This document shows positions 1 to 7,816 of a stretch of 64,000 nt of DNA, piece after piece (position 1 is the stretch's first letter; each line of letters opens with the position of its first letter). The stretch is from Capsulimonas corticalis (lineage in GTDB: Bacteria > Armatimonadota > Armatimonadia > Armatimonadales > Capsulimonadaceae): NCBI RefSeq assembly GCF_003574315.2, contig NZ_AP025739.1, positions 62,001 to 126,000 on the forward strand. Reading direction: 5' to 3'. Both the position numbers and the translations under genes were made by a program. The notes below the pieces were generated by a model, which did not search any database, was not told the origin of the DNA, and was given only the letters and a program-made list of their open reading frames with translations.

Positions 1-2527
1 GGATTTCGCGCATCGTGAAGGCGTTCAGTTTTTTGCGCTTGATCCATTCGATGATGCGCCTGGCGAGCGCAACGATGGAATCGGAGCGCATCAGGCCGAA
101 GGCAGCGACGGCGTGCGGGATACAGTAGGTTCCGATCTCCCACGCCTGAGCCATGGTTTCGCCGCTGATTGGCGTTTCCCAGGGCATACGGCTGCCCGGT
201 TGAACGCCGACGTGCTTGACCATGTGCAGATTGGCGGCGATTCGCGCGACGTTGCCGGCGAGCTTGGAGGACCACGCAAGCATGGCGGCGAGGTCCTGAC
301 CGGGCCGCTGCCGGGCGTTGATGTCGTTGTGATAGTGCTTATGTACGGCGATCGCTTCGGCGTCCATGGTGAGCAGGAACCGTTTGTGGGGCGCATCCTC
401 GGTGATCGCCTTCGGAAGATCATGGAGCGCCAGGATGGTCTGCGTGTAAGCGTATTCGCTGGCGTTCGAGCCGCCTTCGTCCAGGTATGGACGCTCTCCC
501 GCAAGGTTCGGCGCCACGGCGTACAGGAAGCGGGCGAGGAAGCCGTTGTGGTGCAGGCGCTCGTCTTCGGCGAGGGACTGCATGATCTCCGGCTGGACGG
601 TCAGGCCGATGGTCAGCGTCGGCGCCAGGATGTAGCTGTTGCCTTTGCCGACGCGGTCGTTGGTGGCGTAGTCGCCGCTCCAGGCCTTGAGATAGATATC
701 CATGTTGGGGCTGCTGTTCTTGCTCGCGTACAGGCCCTTGATGATGGAGAAGAGGCCGCCCTCAGTATCCAGGTTGGCGATGCAGTTGTCTTCCTGCTCG
801 GAGAGCTTTGTGAACAGCGCCTCCATAGTGATGTCCTGCACTAGCATGCGCGGCAGCGCCTTGGGCTCCTTCATCTCTTCGACCAGGCCGAGGATCTCGT
901 CGTCGATCAATCGGCGGGCGGACGCCTGGGCGTTGGCGGATTTGGTTTGCAGTGCGGTCAGCCGCTTCTTATCGGTCTCGAACTTGGCCACGGCGGTCGT
1001 GTGCGCTCCCTCGAAGCGCTCGCGCAGCTCCCGCTCGATCTGTACGATCGGCGCGGCCATGCGCTTCATGGCGGGGCTTTTGCCCGATCCCGCAACGGAG
1101 GCGACGACCATATAAAGATTGACAGTTTCGATGTGTTTCTTGGACCAGGCGCCGACCTGGACCTGGACGCGGCGGGAGTTCAGGGCGGAAATGACGCACA
1201 GCGCCAGCATCCCCGTGATGTCGATCGGGACCTGGACGTCTTCGGCGACTTCCTTGGCGTAGCTTGCCAGCACCGGCGGCAGGGCGTGCAGCGGGAAGGG
1301 AGGGAGTTTCTCCTCACCAAGCGGCAAGGGACATTCCCATTCCTCATCGGGGGCCACCGGCTCGGGGGCTGCGCCCTGCCGCCGCTGACGGCTTTCGAAC
1401 GCGCCGGCGCCGGAGATCAACTGATCGACGCGCCGCGGATCCGGCGTACTGCCTGCGGCGCTGTTCGGCGCTCCAGGAGTGTTTGAGGCATCCGAATGCG
1501 GGGCCGGCGCGTCGTATGCGTCCGGCTCGTACATCCGCCGCAGATCCTGCCAGGTTCTTCCATGACAGCCGTTGTGGCGGCAGCCAGCGGCGACGGCGCC
1601 GCTGGCGAACTGGATGATGAAGGCGGCGTCATTGGTGTGATCGCCGTTCCACGGGCATGGGTTCAGGATCCACTTGCGGCCGCCTCCAGAGTACGGCCCC
1701 GTCTTCGCGACAGGCAGGTTGTGATCCGCGATCCACCGCTCCAGGTCGAACGCGTCCGCCGTGCGCGGCGGAGCCGCCGGCGTCGGCGGCAGCGTCGCGG
1801 CGAGCTCTTGCAGCAGCGCGAGAGATACCGGCTCCGGCGCCTCGGGCATGCGGTGGATGCGCGCCCGGCGGTGCGGGCGGTCCGGCGTGCTGTCTCCTTT
1901 GGTGGAGACCGTGCCGTACAACTTGCAGATGCGCGAGCTGTTGAACGTCGTGTTGTCGACGCCCACGACGTCATCGCCGAACAGCAGATCCAGGGCTTCC
2001 AGGCAATGGGAGAGCAGATCGCGCGTCTCGTTATCGTTAGGCAGATCCAGACGGTAAAGCAGGTGCCAGCCATTGCCGCTGTCGGCGATGACGGGCTCGG
2101 TGAAGCCCTTCTCGTGAAGGTAATCGCGCACAATTCGAGCGCGGTCCCGCGCGGCGTCGTGCTCGGCGCGCGTGGAGGAAATCCCCTTCGGCCGGACCGG
2201 GTCGAAATCGACCATCAGCCAGCGCCGGCGCATGATGTCCTTGTCGGACGTCAGCGCCTCCGGAGACGCCTCCAGGCGGTTGCAGATGCGCCCGAGCAGG
2301 CTCGGGTTGACGGTGTTCAGCACGGAATACACCGCGCACTTCCCGTCGAACCGGCGCACGTCGGCGGCAGCCTTGGCGAAGTCGTCGTAGTATCCGGCCG
2401 TCGTCTTCTTGGAAGACTCCAGTACACGGATCTCGATGACCTCGCCCGGCGCATGCAGGACCGAGAGCCACGCGGCGACATCCGCCGCGTTGAATTGTGA
2501 GGTTGACACGGGGTCAAGCTCAGGCAT
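1..2527 (-). CDS. Primase-helicase of a mobile element (AEP-like primase + DUF3987), partial
   Basis: I translated this frame by hand: it is open from an ATG at 2527 to the left edge (842 codons seen, C-terminus missing). Residues 107-110 (DFDP), the SGNGWHLLYRL stretch at 150-160 and KLYGT near 203 resemble the three motifs of archaeo-eukaryotic-type primases in mobile elements. A Cys/His cluster follows (C291, H297, C316, H318, C321). A P-loop (AGSGKS, Lys about 483), an acidic NLDTEGG strand and the C-terminal ARRIIEWIKRKK type match DUF3987 helicase-like proteins. The likely role is to prime and unwind DNA for replication of the integrated element. Its start overlaps the upstream gene by 8 bp (translational coupling). 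Family assignment is by motif memory; no search was possible. Confidence 0.75.
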   Translation of the reverse strand, partial: MPELDPVSTSQFNAADVAAWLSVLHAPGEVIEIRVLESSKKTTAGYYDDFAKAAADVRRFDGKCAVYSVLNTVNPSLLGRICNRLEASPEALTSDKDIMRRRWLMVDFDPVRPKGISSTRAEHDAARDRARIVRDYLHEKGFTEPVIADSGNGWHLLYRLDLPNDNETRDLLSHCLEALDLLFGDDVVGVDNTTFNSSRICKLYGTVSTKGDSTPDRPHRRARIHRMPEAPEPVSLALLQELAATLPPTPAAPPRTADAFDLERWIADHNLPVAKTGPYSGGGRKWILNPCPWNGDHTNDAAFIIQFASGAVAAGCRHNGCHGRTWQDLRRMYEPDAYDAPAPHSDASNTPGAPNSAAGSTPDPRRVDQLISGAGAFESRQRRQGAAPEPVAPDEEWECPLPLGEEKLPPFPLHALPPVLASYAKEVAEDVQVPIDITGMLALCVISALNSRRVQVQVGAWSKKHIETVNLYMVVASVAGSGKSPAMKRMAAPIVQIERELRERFEGAHTTAVAKFETDKKRLTALQTKSANAQASARRLIDDEILGLVEEMKEPKALPRMLVQDITMEALFTKLSEQEDNCIANLDTEGGLFSIIKGLYASKNSSPNMDIYLKAWSGDYATNDRVGKGNSYILAPTLTIGLTVQPEIMQSLAEDERLHHNGFLARFLYAVAPNLAGERPYLDEGGSNASEYAYTQTILALHDLPKAITEDAPHKRFLLTMDAEAIAVHKHYHNDINARQRPGQDLAAMLAWSSKLAGNVARIAANLHMVKHVGVQPGSRMPWETPISGETMAQAWEIGTYCIPHAVAAFGLMRSDSIVALARRIIEWIKRKKLNAFTMREI

Positions 2528-3131
2528 TCGCGCTCCGATCGTTCTCACGAGATAGCTTATGTGTGAGAGTAACGCTAATCGTCTTTCCAGGATAATGCCA
2601 GGAGACGGCGTCGATTTCGACGTTCAAATCCAGACGCTCACACAATTTGCCTAACTCGATGATTTCGTCTGTTCGCAGACCATAGGGATGGTATACAAAG
2701 GCGTAGGGCTTGCCGTCCTTGTACCAGAGCGATGGGTGGTCGCAGCCCGGAGGATGGCACGGGAAGCCTTCTGAATCTGGAAATTTTGACGCATATCGAT
2801 GACCTGCGGACCCGCATCGCTTGCCGAATAGTTTACGCAGGCATGCTGATTTCGTGGTCTTGGTAAGGCCATACGCCCTTGCGAATCCCACTTCCCAAAG
2901 AGGAGCGTACACTTCCGCAAACACGAGATCGGAAGTCCGTTCCTTGTCTGCAACGGCGCGGAGAGCTGCTACCGCTTGGAGGTAGAGTGGCGATTTGTCC
3001 TTATTCCTCCCGAAACGGCTTGTACTAATACGTGGCATTCTCTTATAGACTTCCAAGATTTGCTCGGCGGTTGCCGGTTCCTGAGAGTCCGAAGTATTAG
3101 GAGGAGATGTACTCATTGTTCCGTCAGCCAT
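2520..3131 (-). CDS. Hypothetical protein, cysteine-containing, element operon
   Basis: Encodes 203 residues. The ATG at 3131 is chosen over an upstream in-frame start because AAAGGA lies about 6 bases before it. The N-terminus is polar and Thr/Ser/Pro-rich. The middle has a Cys/His-rich stretch (KLFGKRC, then PCHPPGCDHPS) that could bind metal, and the C-terminal third is a predicted alpha/beta segment. I recognise no family. It overlaps the primase-helicase start by 8 bp, so the two are probably translated together and it may assist replication of the element; that role is an inference from position only. Confidence 0.6.
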   Translation of the reverse strand: MADGTMSTSPPNTSDSQEPATAEQILEVYKRMPRISTSRFGRNKDKSPLYLQAVAALRAVADKERTSDLVFAEVYAPLWEVGFARAYGLTKTTKSACLRKLFGKRCGSAGHRYASKFPDSEGFPCHPPGCDHPSLWYKDGKPYAFVYHPYGLRTDEIIELGKLCERLDLNVEIDAVSWHYPGKTISVTLTHKLSRENDRSANA

Positions 3132-3365
3132 AATGTTCCTTTCAAAAGAAAAGGCCGAAACGGCTCTTTCGTCCCGGCCTATATAGGTGCTCCAAGAAGG
3201 GAACATCCGTACTATATTATGCCGATATGTATAATAAAGCTTGACATTTTGGGAAAATTCTGGCCCTCAATCGCTTCTTTAACGATGCCTACCAGGAGGA
3301 TTAGGGATTATCTTCTCCGCGAGAAAGCGGCCGGGCAGAATCCGCCCGGCCGACGGTGAAGCAGC

Positions 3366-3860
3366 TTAGGCGGCTTCCTTTTGCAATACTCGGTCCGTTT
3401 CGGCAGCGCGAGACACCGAACTTTTGGCGGCGATGGCTGCCTCGCGATAAATCACGTAATCGGCGGAGCAATCTGCCTGGTCCGCAAGGTCTCGCCATGC
3501 CTTGATCAGCCAGACACGGCTGTAAGCAAGCTGTCGTTGTTCTTCCTGAGGGTTGTCTTTCATATGCGATCGAAGCATGTCCGGGTCCAGTTTTCCGACC
3601 AACTCTTGACGACATACTGGAAGCTCCAAGCAGGTCATACACAACGATCCCAAATAAGGCTGGCCGCATGCTCCGCAAAAGCTCGCCCTGCCCGCTTCGA
3701 TTTGCGTGCGAAACCAAGAAACGGCGGGGCCACCGGATTGGTCACCTGCACCGATGTACTCCGTGAGAGCATCGCATACGGAAAGGGCATCGAGTTGGTC
3801 TTGAGGGAATAAGACTCGAACGGTTTTAGTCATAGTCATAACAGATGGTGTACGGTGCAT
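3366..3860 (-). CDS. Zinc-ribbon-like hypothetical protein, paralogue A
   Basis: Encodes 164 residues; the ATG at 3860 has AAAGGA 8 bases upstream. The centre holds a four-cysteine motif of the form RASFC-x2-C-x2-P-x-LG-x-LC-x2-C, flanked by helical segments. The same arrangement, including the preceding WF-x3-(I/V)-x-(A/S)-GRASF, recurs in the next gene upstream (3940-4500), so the two are paralogues. The function is unknown. A single structural zinc site or DNA/RNA contact is plausible from the Cys spacing. It is part of the leftward element operon. Confidence 0.6.
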   Translation of the reverse strand: MHRTPSVMTMTKTVRVLFPQDQLDALSVCDALTEYIGAGDQSGGPAVSWFRTQIEAGRASFCGACGQPYLGSLCMTCLELPVCRQELVGKLDPDMLRSHMKDNPQEEQRQLAYSRVWLIKAWRDLADQADCSADYVIYREAAIAAKSSVSRAAETDRVLQKEAA

Positions 3861-3939
3861 TTATTTGATCCTTTCGAGTATATGGTCGCTTTTGGCTAAG
3901 CCAAGAGACGAACGACTATACATTCAGTTATCGGAAAAC

Positions 3940-4500
3940 TCAGCTAGCTGCCTGAGCAGCAATTTCGCTCATTACGACAGCATCCGCCGCCGTTGCGATC
4001 GCGTTGACGGTATGGAAGTACTCTCGAATCAAATCAAGCTGCGCGTCGGCGAGATCTCTGGTTCTGCCTTCCGAGGTATCCGTCCCCTCGTTGGCAGTCT
4101 CGATCCATTCGGCGTCGCGCTCCTGAGCGCGGGCGTCATCAAGGACTAGGCACACGCGGCAGAGATCTCCTAGCACCGGCATCGCGCAGATTGGGCAGAA
4201 TGAGGCGCGCCCCGAGATGACCTCCGATTGGAACCAATGCAGCGCCTCCAGAGAATGCGAATCGGTTGCTTGCACCACCTTCCGCAACGCAACGCAAATC
4301 AAGGTCGACGCAAGACGATAGGCGCCCACGGGGTTTGAGGATGCATGCCGGAACGGCGCCATCACCGAACGCAATGTGCGGCCGTCGTGTGTCAAACCGG
4401 CGATATTCGTGAGAATGTCGCCAAGACGGGTAAAGTCCGCGCCGGAATCGGTTCCAGAGAATTTCCCGGCGGTCGGTTGAGAAATCCGCAATGTCTTCAT
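3940..4500 (-). CDS. Zinc-ribbon-like hypothetical protein, paralogue B
   Basis: Encodes 186 residues. Its ATG overlaps the stop of the upstream 99-residue gene (ATGA-type overlap at 4497-4500). It shares with the 3366-3860 product the core WF-x-S-x-(V/I)-x-SGRASFC-x2-C-x2-P-x-LG-x-LC-x2-CL and an Ala-rich C-terminal helix. The N-terminal 90 residues have no counterpart I recognise. Probably a tandem duplication that diverged inside the element. No function is assigned. Confidence 0.6.
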   Translation of the reverse strand: MKTLRISQPTAGKFSGTDSGADFTRLGDILTNIAGLTHDGRTLRSVMAPFRHASSNPVGAYRLASTLICVALRKVVQATDSHSLEALHWFQSEVISGRASFCPICAMPVLGDLCRVCLVLDDARAQERDAEWIETANEGTDTSEGRTRDLADAQLDLIREYFHTVNAIATAADAVVMSEIAAQAAS

Positions 4501-4796
4501 TGCTGCGTCCCCTCCTCCGCGCGATGATCGGCGAGGATCTTGTCGATCATCTTCTTCACTTCGGGCGAATTATCGTAACGCGCCTGGAAGAAACGGCGGT
4601 ATGCGGCTTCGAACGCGGCGGGGTCATCGCACTTCGGGGTCACGACTTCCCCGTCGATCCACAATGGGACCTTGCAGACTGCGCGCGCCGAGCGAACGAT
4701 TTTGAAGACGACTATCTGGATTTCCGGCTCCTCGGAAAGCGTAGCGTCGGCCGGCTGGTTGACAGTGGCCGCCTGATTGGTGTATGCTTGTGTCAT
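4497..4796 (-). CDS. Small hypothetical protein, element operon
   Basis: Encodes 99 residues, mostly charged and polar. A central strand-rich segment (IQIVVFKIVRSAR) precedes a helical C-terminus rich in Lys/Glu. There is no clear Shine-Dalgarno sequence before the ATG, but the gene sits 22 bp after the upstream HTH gene and its stop overlaps the next start, so it is very likely cotranscribed. No family recognised. Confidence 0.5.
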   Translation of the reverse strand: MTQAYTNQAATVNQPADATLSEEPEIQIVVFKIVRSARAVCKVPLWIDGEVVTPKCDDPAAFEAAYRRFFQARYDNSPEVKKMIDKILADHRAEEGTQQ

Positions 4797-4818
4797 TGTA
4801 AAAACTTAATCGCTTTCT

Positions 4819-5085
4819 TTAGCGGCCAGCGGCACTTTGTGCCTGCTGGTTTTTTCTTTTGGCGTCTCGCTGCTCGGCTAACCGCCCCAGAGCAATGCCG
4901 ATTTTGAGCAAAGTTTTATCCTTGATCGGCTTGCGGTCGTTGAAAAATCGGGATAAAGTGCTCTCATGCACCCCACTCGCGCTTGCGAGTTCCTTCGGCG
5001 CGATGTCATAGGAGTCCAAAACGCCCTCCGTGTACTGCCCTTCGATACACCACTCCGGGCCTAGCGCTGTCTCCTGCTGGCTCAC
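4819..5085 (-). CDS. XRE-type helix-turn-helix protein
   Basis: Encodes 88 residues. Residues about 26-70 form a Cro/CI-like HTH (APKELASASGVHESTLSRFF followed by LLKIGIALGRL). The ATG overlaps the stop of the gene before it by 4 bp. A small HTH protein second in an operon that diverges from a repressor-like gene is typical of Cro- or excisionase-like regulators in integrative elements; which one cannot be told here. Confidence 0.65.
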   Translation of the reverse strand: MSQQETALGPEWCIEGQYTEGVLDSYDIAPKELASASGVHESTLSRFFNDRKPIKDKTLLKIGIALGRLAEQRDAKRKNQQAQSAAGR

Positions 5086-5288
5086 GCTGTTGATGCCTCC
5101 TTCTCTCGTTGACTTACATTTGTGACATCTTCAACCATCCGTACGGTTCGGATTTTCTTACCTGCCCGCAACAAATGGTAGTTAAGCTTGGAGCGGTTTT
5201 CAAGACCAATCTCAGTAGCCACACGTTGCGGAGACATCCCTTCTCGCAGAAGCTCGTCCACTTTTTCAACCTGATCTAAATTTAACAT
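5082..5288 (-). CDS. Small HTH-like protein, first gene of the leftward element operon
   Basis: Encodes 68 residues from the ATG at 5288, which has GAGG 5 bases upstream; an in-frame ATG ten codons earlier lacks this signal. The N-terminal part (VDELLREGMSPQRVATEIG) fits the resolvase/HTH_7 pattern of two short helices with a recognition helix. It is the first gene after the promoter at 5331-5359. It may be an early regulator of the element. The family is inferred from the short pattern only. Confidence 0.5.
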   Translation of the reverse strand: MLNLDQVEKVDELLREGMSPQRVATEIGLENRSKLNYHLLRAGKKIRTVRMVEDVTNVSQREKEASTA

Positions 5289-5312
5289 TTTTACCTCTTC
5301 AAGATAAATGAA

Positions 5313-5370
5313 CAACACTTGAACAAAATAAGTATACCACGCCAGGTCAAATTAATCAACACTTGTACAA
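5313..5370. promoter_or_regulatory. Paired operator-like repeats around the element promoter
   Basis: Two 14-bp direct repeats, CAACACTTGAACAA (5313-5326) and CAACACTTGTACAA (5357-5370), differ at one base and start 44 bp apart, about four helical turns. The second contains the perfect palindrome TTGTACAA and abuts the -35 box. The first lies at the expected transcription start. This layout would let a dimeric repressor, plausibly the divergent two-HTH protein, loop or block the promoter. Confidence 0.6.
5331..5359 (-). promoter_or_regulatory. Promoter of the leftward element operon
   Basis: Read on the minus strand: -35 TTGATT (5354-5359), 17-bp spacer, -10 TATACT (5331-5336). It points at the small HTH gene at 5288. 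Operator-like repeats lie on both sides (see the next entry). Confidence 0.75.
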
Positions 5371-5459
5371 CACTTTTTTAACGAGTAGCTAACAGAATGT
5401 GAACGGTGGGAGCTAAAATTCTGTAGGGAAAGCAGCCCACAAGATTGGATGGTTCGTTG

Positions 5460-6185
5460 ATGCCTACACGGGAAGATAGAGAAAAGGCCGCCGCTCGCCC
5501 GATTGATGGAGCACATAAGGAATTTGCCGAAGAGGTACGACGCCTTCTAGGCTACTTCGAGGAAGCTGGGCGTCCTTTTTTGACTACACGCATGGCGGCG
5601 GGCAAAACGGGAGTGGGTCATGTCACAATTTCTACAATGGTTCGTGGACACAGACCATCAAGGGGAGTAATATCACGCTTTGCTCAAGCCCTGGATGGTG
5701 ACCCGATTAAGCTTCTAGATTTGGCTGGATATATAAGAGATGATGGATCTTCGCAATTATTTATCGAAGGTGTTCAAGATGCGATAGCGGATTCGGAGAG
5801 AAGGCGCAAGCTAGCCATAGAAAAAGCAGATCCCATAGATATTGCAATTGGCAAAAGAATAAAACAACGACGTGAAGAATTAGGATTAAGCCAAAACCAG
5901 TTTGCGTATAAATTACGTTTAAAAGAAAATGATATTGAAATGTGGGAGAATGGTGCTCATGGCTTACACGTATCAGATTTATTAGTAATTGCAGAATCGC
6001 TTCGTATTAAGCCCACTCTTCTAATTGAAGAATCTAATAACGATGACGATGAAATTCAATACACTCCTATCTTAAACGAATTAAAGACAGCCTCATACCG
6101 AGGCGAGCTATCATCAGAAGTCATCCAAGACATTAAAGATTACGTGCTTTTTAGAACTCACCAGGAAGCAAAGAAGCGTGGATAA
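5460..6185 (+). CDS. Two-HTH repressor-like transcriptional regulator
   Basis: Encodes 241 residues from the ATG at 5460 (a TTG at 5445 is the alternative). The first half has a degenerate HTH (AAGKTGVGHVTISTMVRG, then a CI-like helix pair), and residues about 130-195 form a clean XRE HTH (IGKRIKQRREELGLSQNQFA and WENGAHGLHVSDLLVIAESL). It is divergent from the leftward operon with the operator repeats between. Codon use is more A+T-rich than in the chromosomal genes downstream. It probably keeps the element quiescent. There is no LexA-like protease motif, so induction may depend on another protein. Confidence 0.7.
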   Translation: MPTREDREKAAARPIDGAHKEFAEEVRRLLGYFEEAGRPFLTTRMAAGKTGVGHVTISTMVRGHRPSRGVISRFAQALDGDPIKLLDLAGYIRDDGSSQLFIEGVQDAIADSERRRKLAIEKADPIDIAIGKRIKQRREELGLSQNQFAYKLRLKENDIEMWENGAHGLHVSDLLVIAESLRIKPTLLIEESNNDDDEIQYTPILNELKTASYRGELSSEVIQDIKDYVLFRTHQEAKKRG

Positions 6186-6516
6186 CATGAATTGGTACTT
6201 GGTCACGATCAAAACTGAAATCCCAGAAAATGGATTAGAATCCATTCAATTAGAATATGTGGTCTGCGAGGAAGAATTGAGCCTGCTTCAGCGGTATTTT
6301 GAAGTATTCCACCACAACCAAAAGAGCGCTCCCCAATCGTTCGTATTCTGGTATGCCAGCGTTGGAATAGATGGGGTTAAAGCTGGCTCAAATCAAATAC
6401 CTTTAGCAGGGCACTCCATTGAGTCAGTGACCGAACTACCTGGGCACAAAATATATCACGATTACGCAGCATCGCGCAATGCCGTTTATGCGGAGCGATC
6501 TGGACTAGTTTCCTAG
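6178..6516 (+). CDS. Hypothetical protein downstream of the repressor
   Basis: Encodes 112 residues from a GTG that overlaps the repressor stop by 8 bp; an ATG at 6187 is the alternative start. Mixed alpha/beta composition, no Cys cluster, signal peptide or membrane segment. A+T-rich codon use matches the repressor gene, so the two are probably one transcription unit. No family recognised. Confidence 0.5.
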   Translation: MDNMNWYLVTIKTEIPENGLESIQLEYVVCEEELSLLQRYFEVFHHNQKSAPQSFVFWYASVGIDGVKAGSNQIPLAGHSIESVTELPGHKIYHDYAASRNAVYAERSGLVS

Positions 6517-6576
6517 TAGCCCTGCACATGCATTTCAAAAGCCTCTGTTTTTACGTCCAATCCTAGGGATTGCCTT

Positions 6577-6834
6577 ATGCGCAGATCAAAGCCGCAAAAG
6601 CCAGTGATCGACCAACCATTAGCGCCGCCCATCAGGATAATAAAGCCAGTACTTGGACCGAATGAGAAAATCGTCCTCACTGGCGAAGCCGCCGAGATTC
6701 TGCGCATTGCCACACTGAGATTGGCGATGGGCCTCATGGAGACGCACCCAGTAGAGGTGAACGCGATTCTGGATAAGATCGAGGATGAGATGCGCGCTGC
6801 AGAGGAGGCTCGGCAGGCGGTGCGGGGAGTTTGA
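6577..6834 (+). CDS. Small hypothetical protein
   Basis: Encodes 85 residues. AGGG lies 8 bases before the ATG. The N-terminus is basic and Pro-rich; the C-terminal half is strongly helical and acidic (residues about 40-80). No family recognised. It is followed within 60 bp by a long nested hairpin. Confidence 0.45.
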   Translation: MRRSKPQKPVIDQPLAPPIRIIKPVLGPNEKIVLTGEAAEILRIATLRLAMGLMETHPVEVNAILDKIEDEMRAAEEARQAVRGV

Positions 6835-6861
6835 GGGGCAGGTTGATGAGGCGGCGGGATT

Positions 6862-6875
6862 ATTCCGCGCGGAAT
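6862..6875. repeat. Palindrome ATTCCGCGCGGAAT, copy 1
   Basis: A perfect 14-bp palindrome in a non-coding stretch. An identical palindrome is at 9028-9041. No third copy was noticed in the window. It could be a protein-binding or recombination site of the element. Confidence 0.5.
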
Positions 6876-6893
6876 GCTGGACGAGCGGAGATC

Positions 6894-6958
6894 TGGGTTC
6901 GATCAGGACACGTCTCCTTACTGCAAGCAGTAAGGAGAAGAAGCCGTCCTGATCCCAG
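6894..6958. other. Nested hairpin (structured RNA or DNA site)
   Basis: The inner stem is a perfect 12-bp inverted repeat, TCTCCTTACTGC (6913-6924) and its complement (6927-6938), with a 2-base loop. The outer stem is GATCAGGAC (6901-6909) with GTCCTGATC (6946-6954), extended by CTGGG/CCCAG across a three-base bulge. No T-run follows, so it is not a standard terminator. The surrounding 6835-7214 stretch has no supported gene. Confidence 0.6.
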
Positions 6959-7005
6959 GCCGCCGTGGCTTTCACCTCATCTCTCGCCACGAAGCCTGGG
7001 GACTT

Positions 7006-7052
7006 GTAGGCTTGTAATATGCGCACGAAGCTTACAACGTTACAAGCTTACA
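7006..7052. repeat. Iteron-like inverted and direct repeats
   Basis: GTAGGCTTGTAA (7006-7017) is an 11/12 inverted match to TTACAAGCTTAC (7040-7051). CTTGTA is doubled on the left, and AAGCTTACA occurs at 7029-7037 and again at 7044-7052. Short, clustered, locally A+T-richer repeats like these occur at replication origins or partition sites of mobile elements. Function unproven. Confidence 0.45.
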
Positions 7053-7214
7053 GGGCGCGACTCGGGATGGGCAGCCCTTAGGCTCAAAATGAGCTTCAGG
7101 AGGCAATCGGGGGACGCGCGCGCGGCATCCGGATAGAGGCACCCCCGAATTATTGATCGATGAATAATTGCGCCTTAGCCCGGTAATAGATTCTGACGGC
7201 GGGAGGAGAAATTA

Positions 7215-7526
7215 ATGGGGCAGCTTCTTCGAGTGACATTGTCAACAGCGGATGGGCGGCTGATCATGGAGAGCTCAGGTCCGGGTGAGCGCATCATCCA
7301 TGATCGTCTGGAATATGATATCGCGCTTGCCTGCGAGCTCTTCGCGGCGCGGGGGATCCGCTTCACCGCTGAAGACCGCGCGATCATGACGCGGAACTTC
7401 GAGGAGCGCCAGGCCAAGCTGGCGAAGGCGGAGAAGGCTCAGAAGGCGCGCGACGCCGCGCTGGCCCGCCACTCCAGCGGGGCGCCTACCGCACCCGAGA
7501 GGCGGTTCCGCCGGCGTGGGCGGTGA
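7215..7526 (+). CDS. Small hypothetical protein, charged C-terminus
   Basis: Encodes 103 residues, with GGAGGAGAAATTA directly before the ATG, a good ribosome site. The C-terminal half is a highly charged helix rich in Lys, Glu, Arg and Ala, ending in an Arg-rich tail. No family recognised. Confidence 0.5.
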   Translation: MGQLLRVTLSTADGRLIMESSGPGERIIHDRLEYDIALACELFAARGIRFTAEDRAIMTRNFEERQAKLAKAEKAQKARDAALARHSSGAPTAPERRFRRRGR

Positions 7527-7629
7527 GCTGCGGTCTGGCGCGCGGGCGGGGTTGGTGATGATGATAGGCGGCGGGGTTGGTGAAGTGAGTGGTGGAATAA
7601 GGGCATCGTGTTTCTGGTCGAGGCGCACG

Positions 7630-7761
7630 ATGTCCGAACGGCAGTGCCCAATCTGCAAACGGATGCCCCTTGTTACCCCGAACAAAAAAAGCACCGTTGC
7701 CCTTGCCCGTCGTGCCAAGATTCATCATTGTTCGAATGCGGCTACGTGTCGCCCAGAGTAA
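7630..7761 (+). CDS. Possible 43-residue zinc-binding peptide
   Basis: The ATG at 7630 is preceded by GAGG at a 6-base distance. The product contains CPIC, then HHC and a final Cys, enough ligands for one zinc ion. The frame is short and I recognise no homologue, so it may be chance. The preceding 100 bases hold nothing else I can support. Confidence 0.3.
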   Translation: MSERQCPICKRMPLVTPNKKSTVALARRAKIHHCSNAATCRPE

Positions 7762-7816
7762 CAGGCGATCTGAAACGTTTTTGATGCAAATAACAGCTGC
7801 GGAGAGGATGTGCTGA

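Noticed and set aside
113-2500. Plus-strand frames over the left end
   Set aside because: Opposite the primase-helicase frame, which has primase, P-loop and DUF3987 motifs; the plus frames have none.
6901-6954. Nested hairpin as an ordinary terminator
   Set aside because: No T-run follows on either strand and the structure is more complex than a terminator.
6885-6960. GGGTTCGATC looked like a tRNA T-arm
   Set aside because: No acceptor or anticodon arms fit around it; the bases are part of the nested hairpin.
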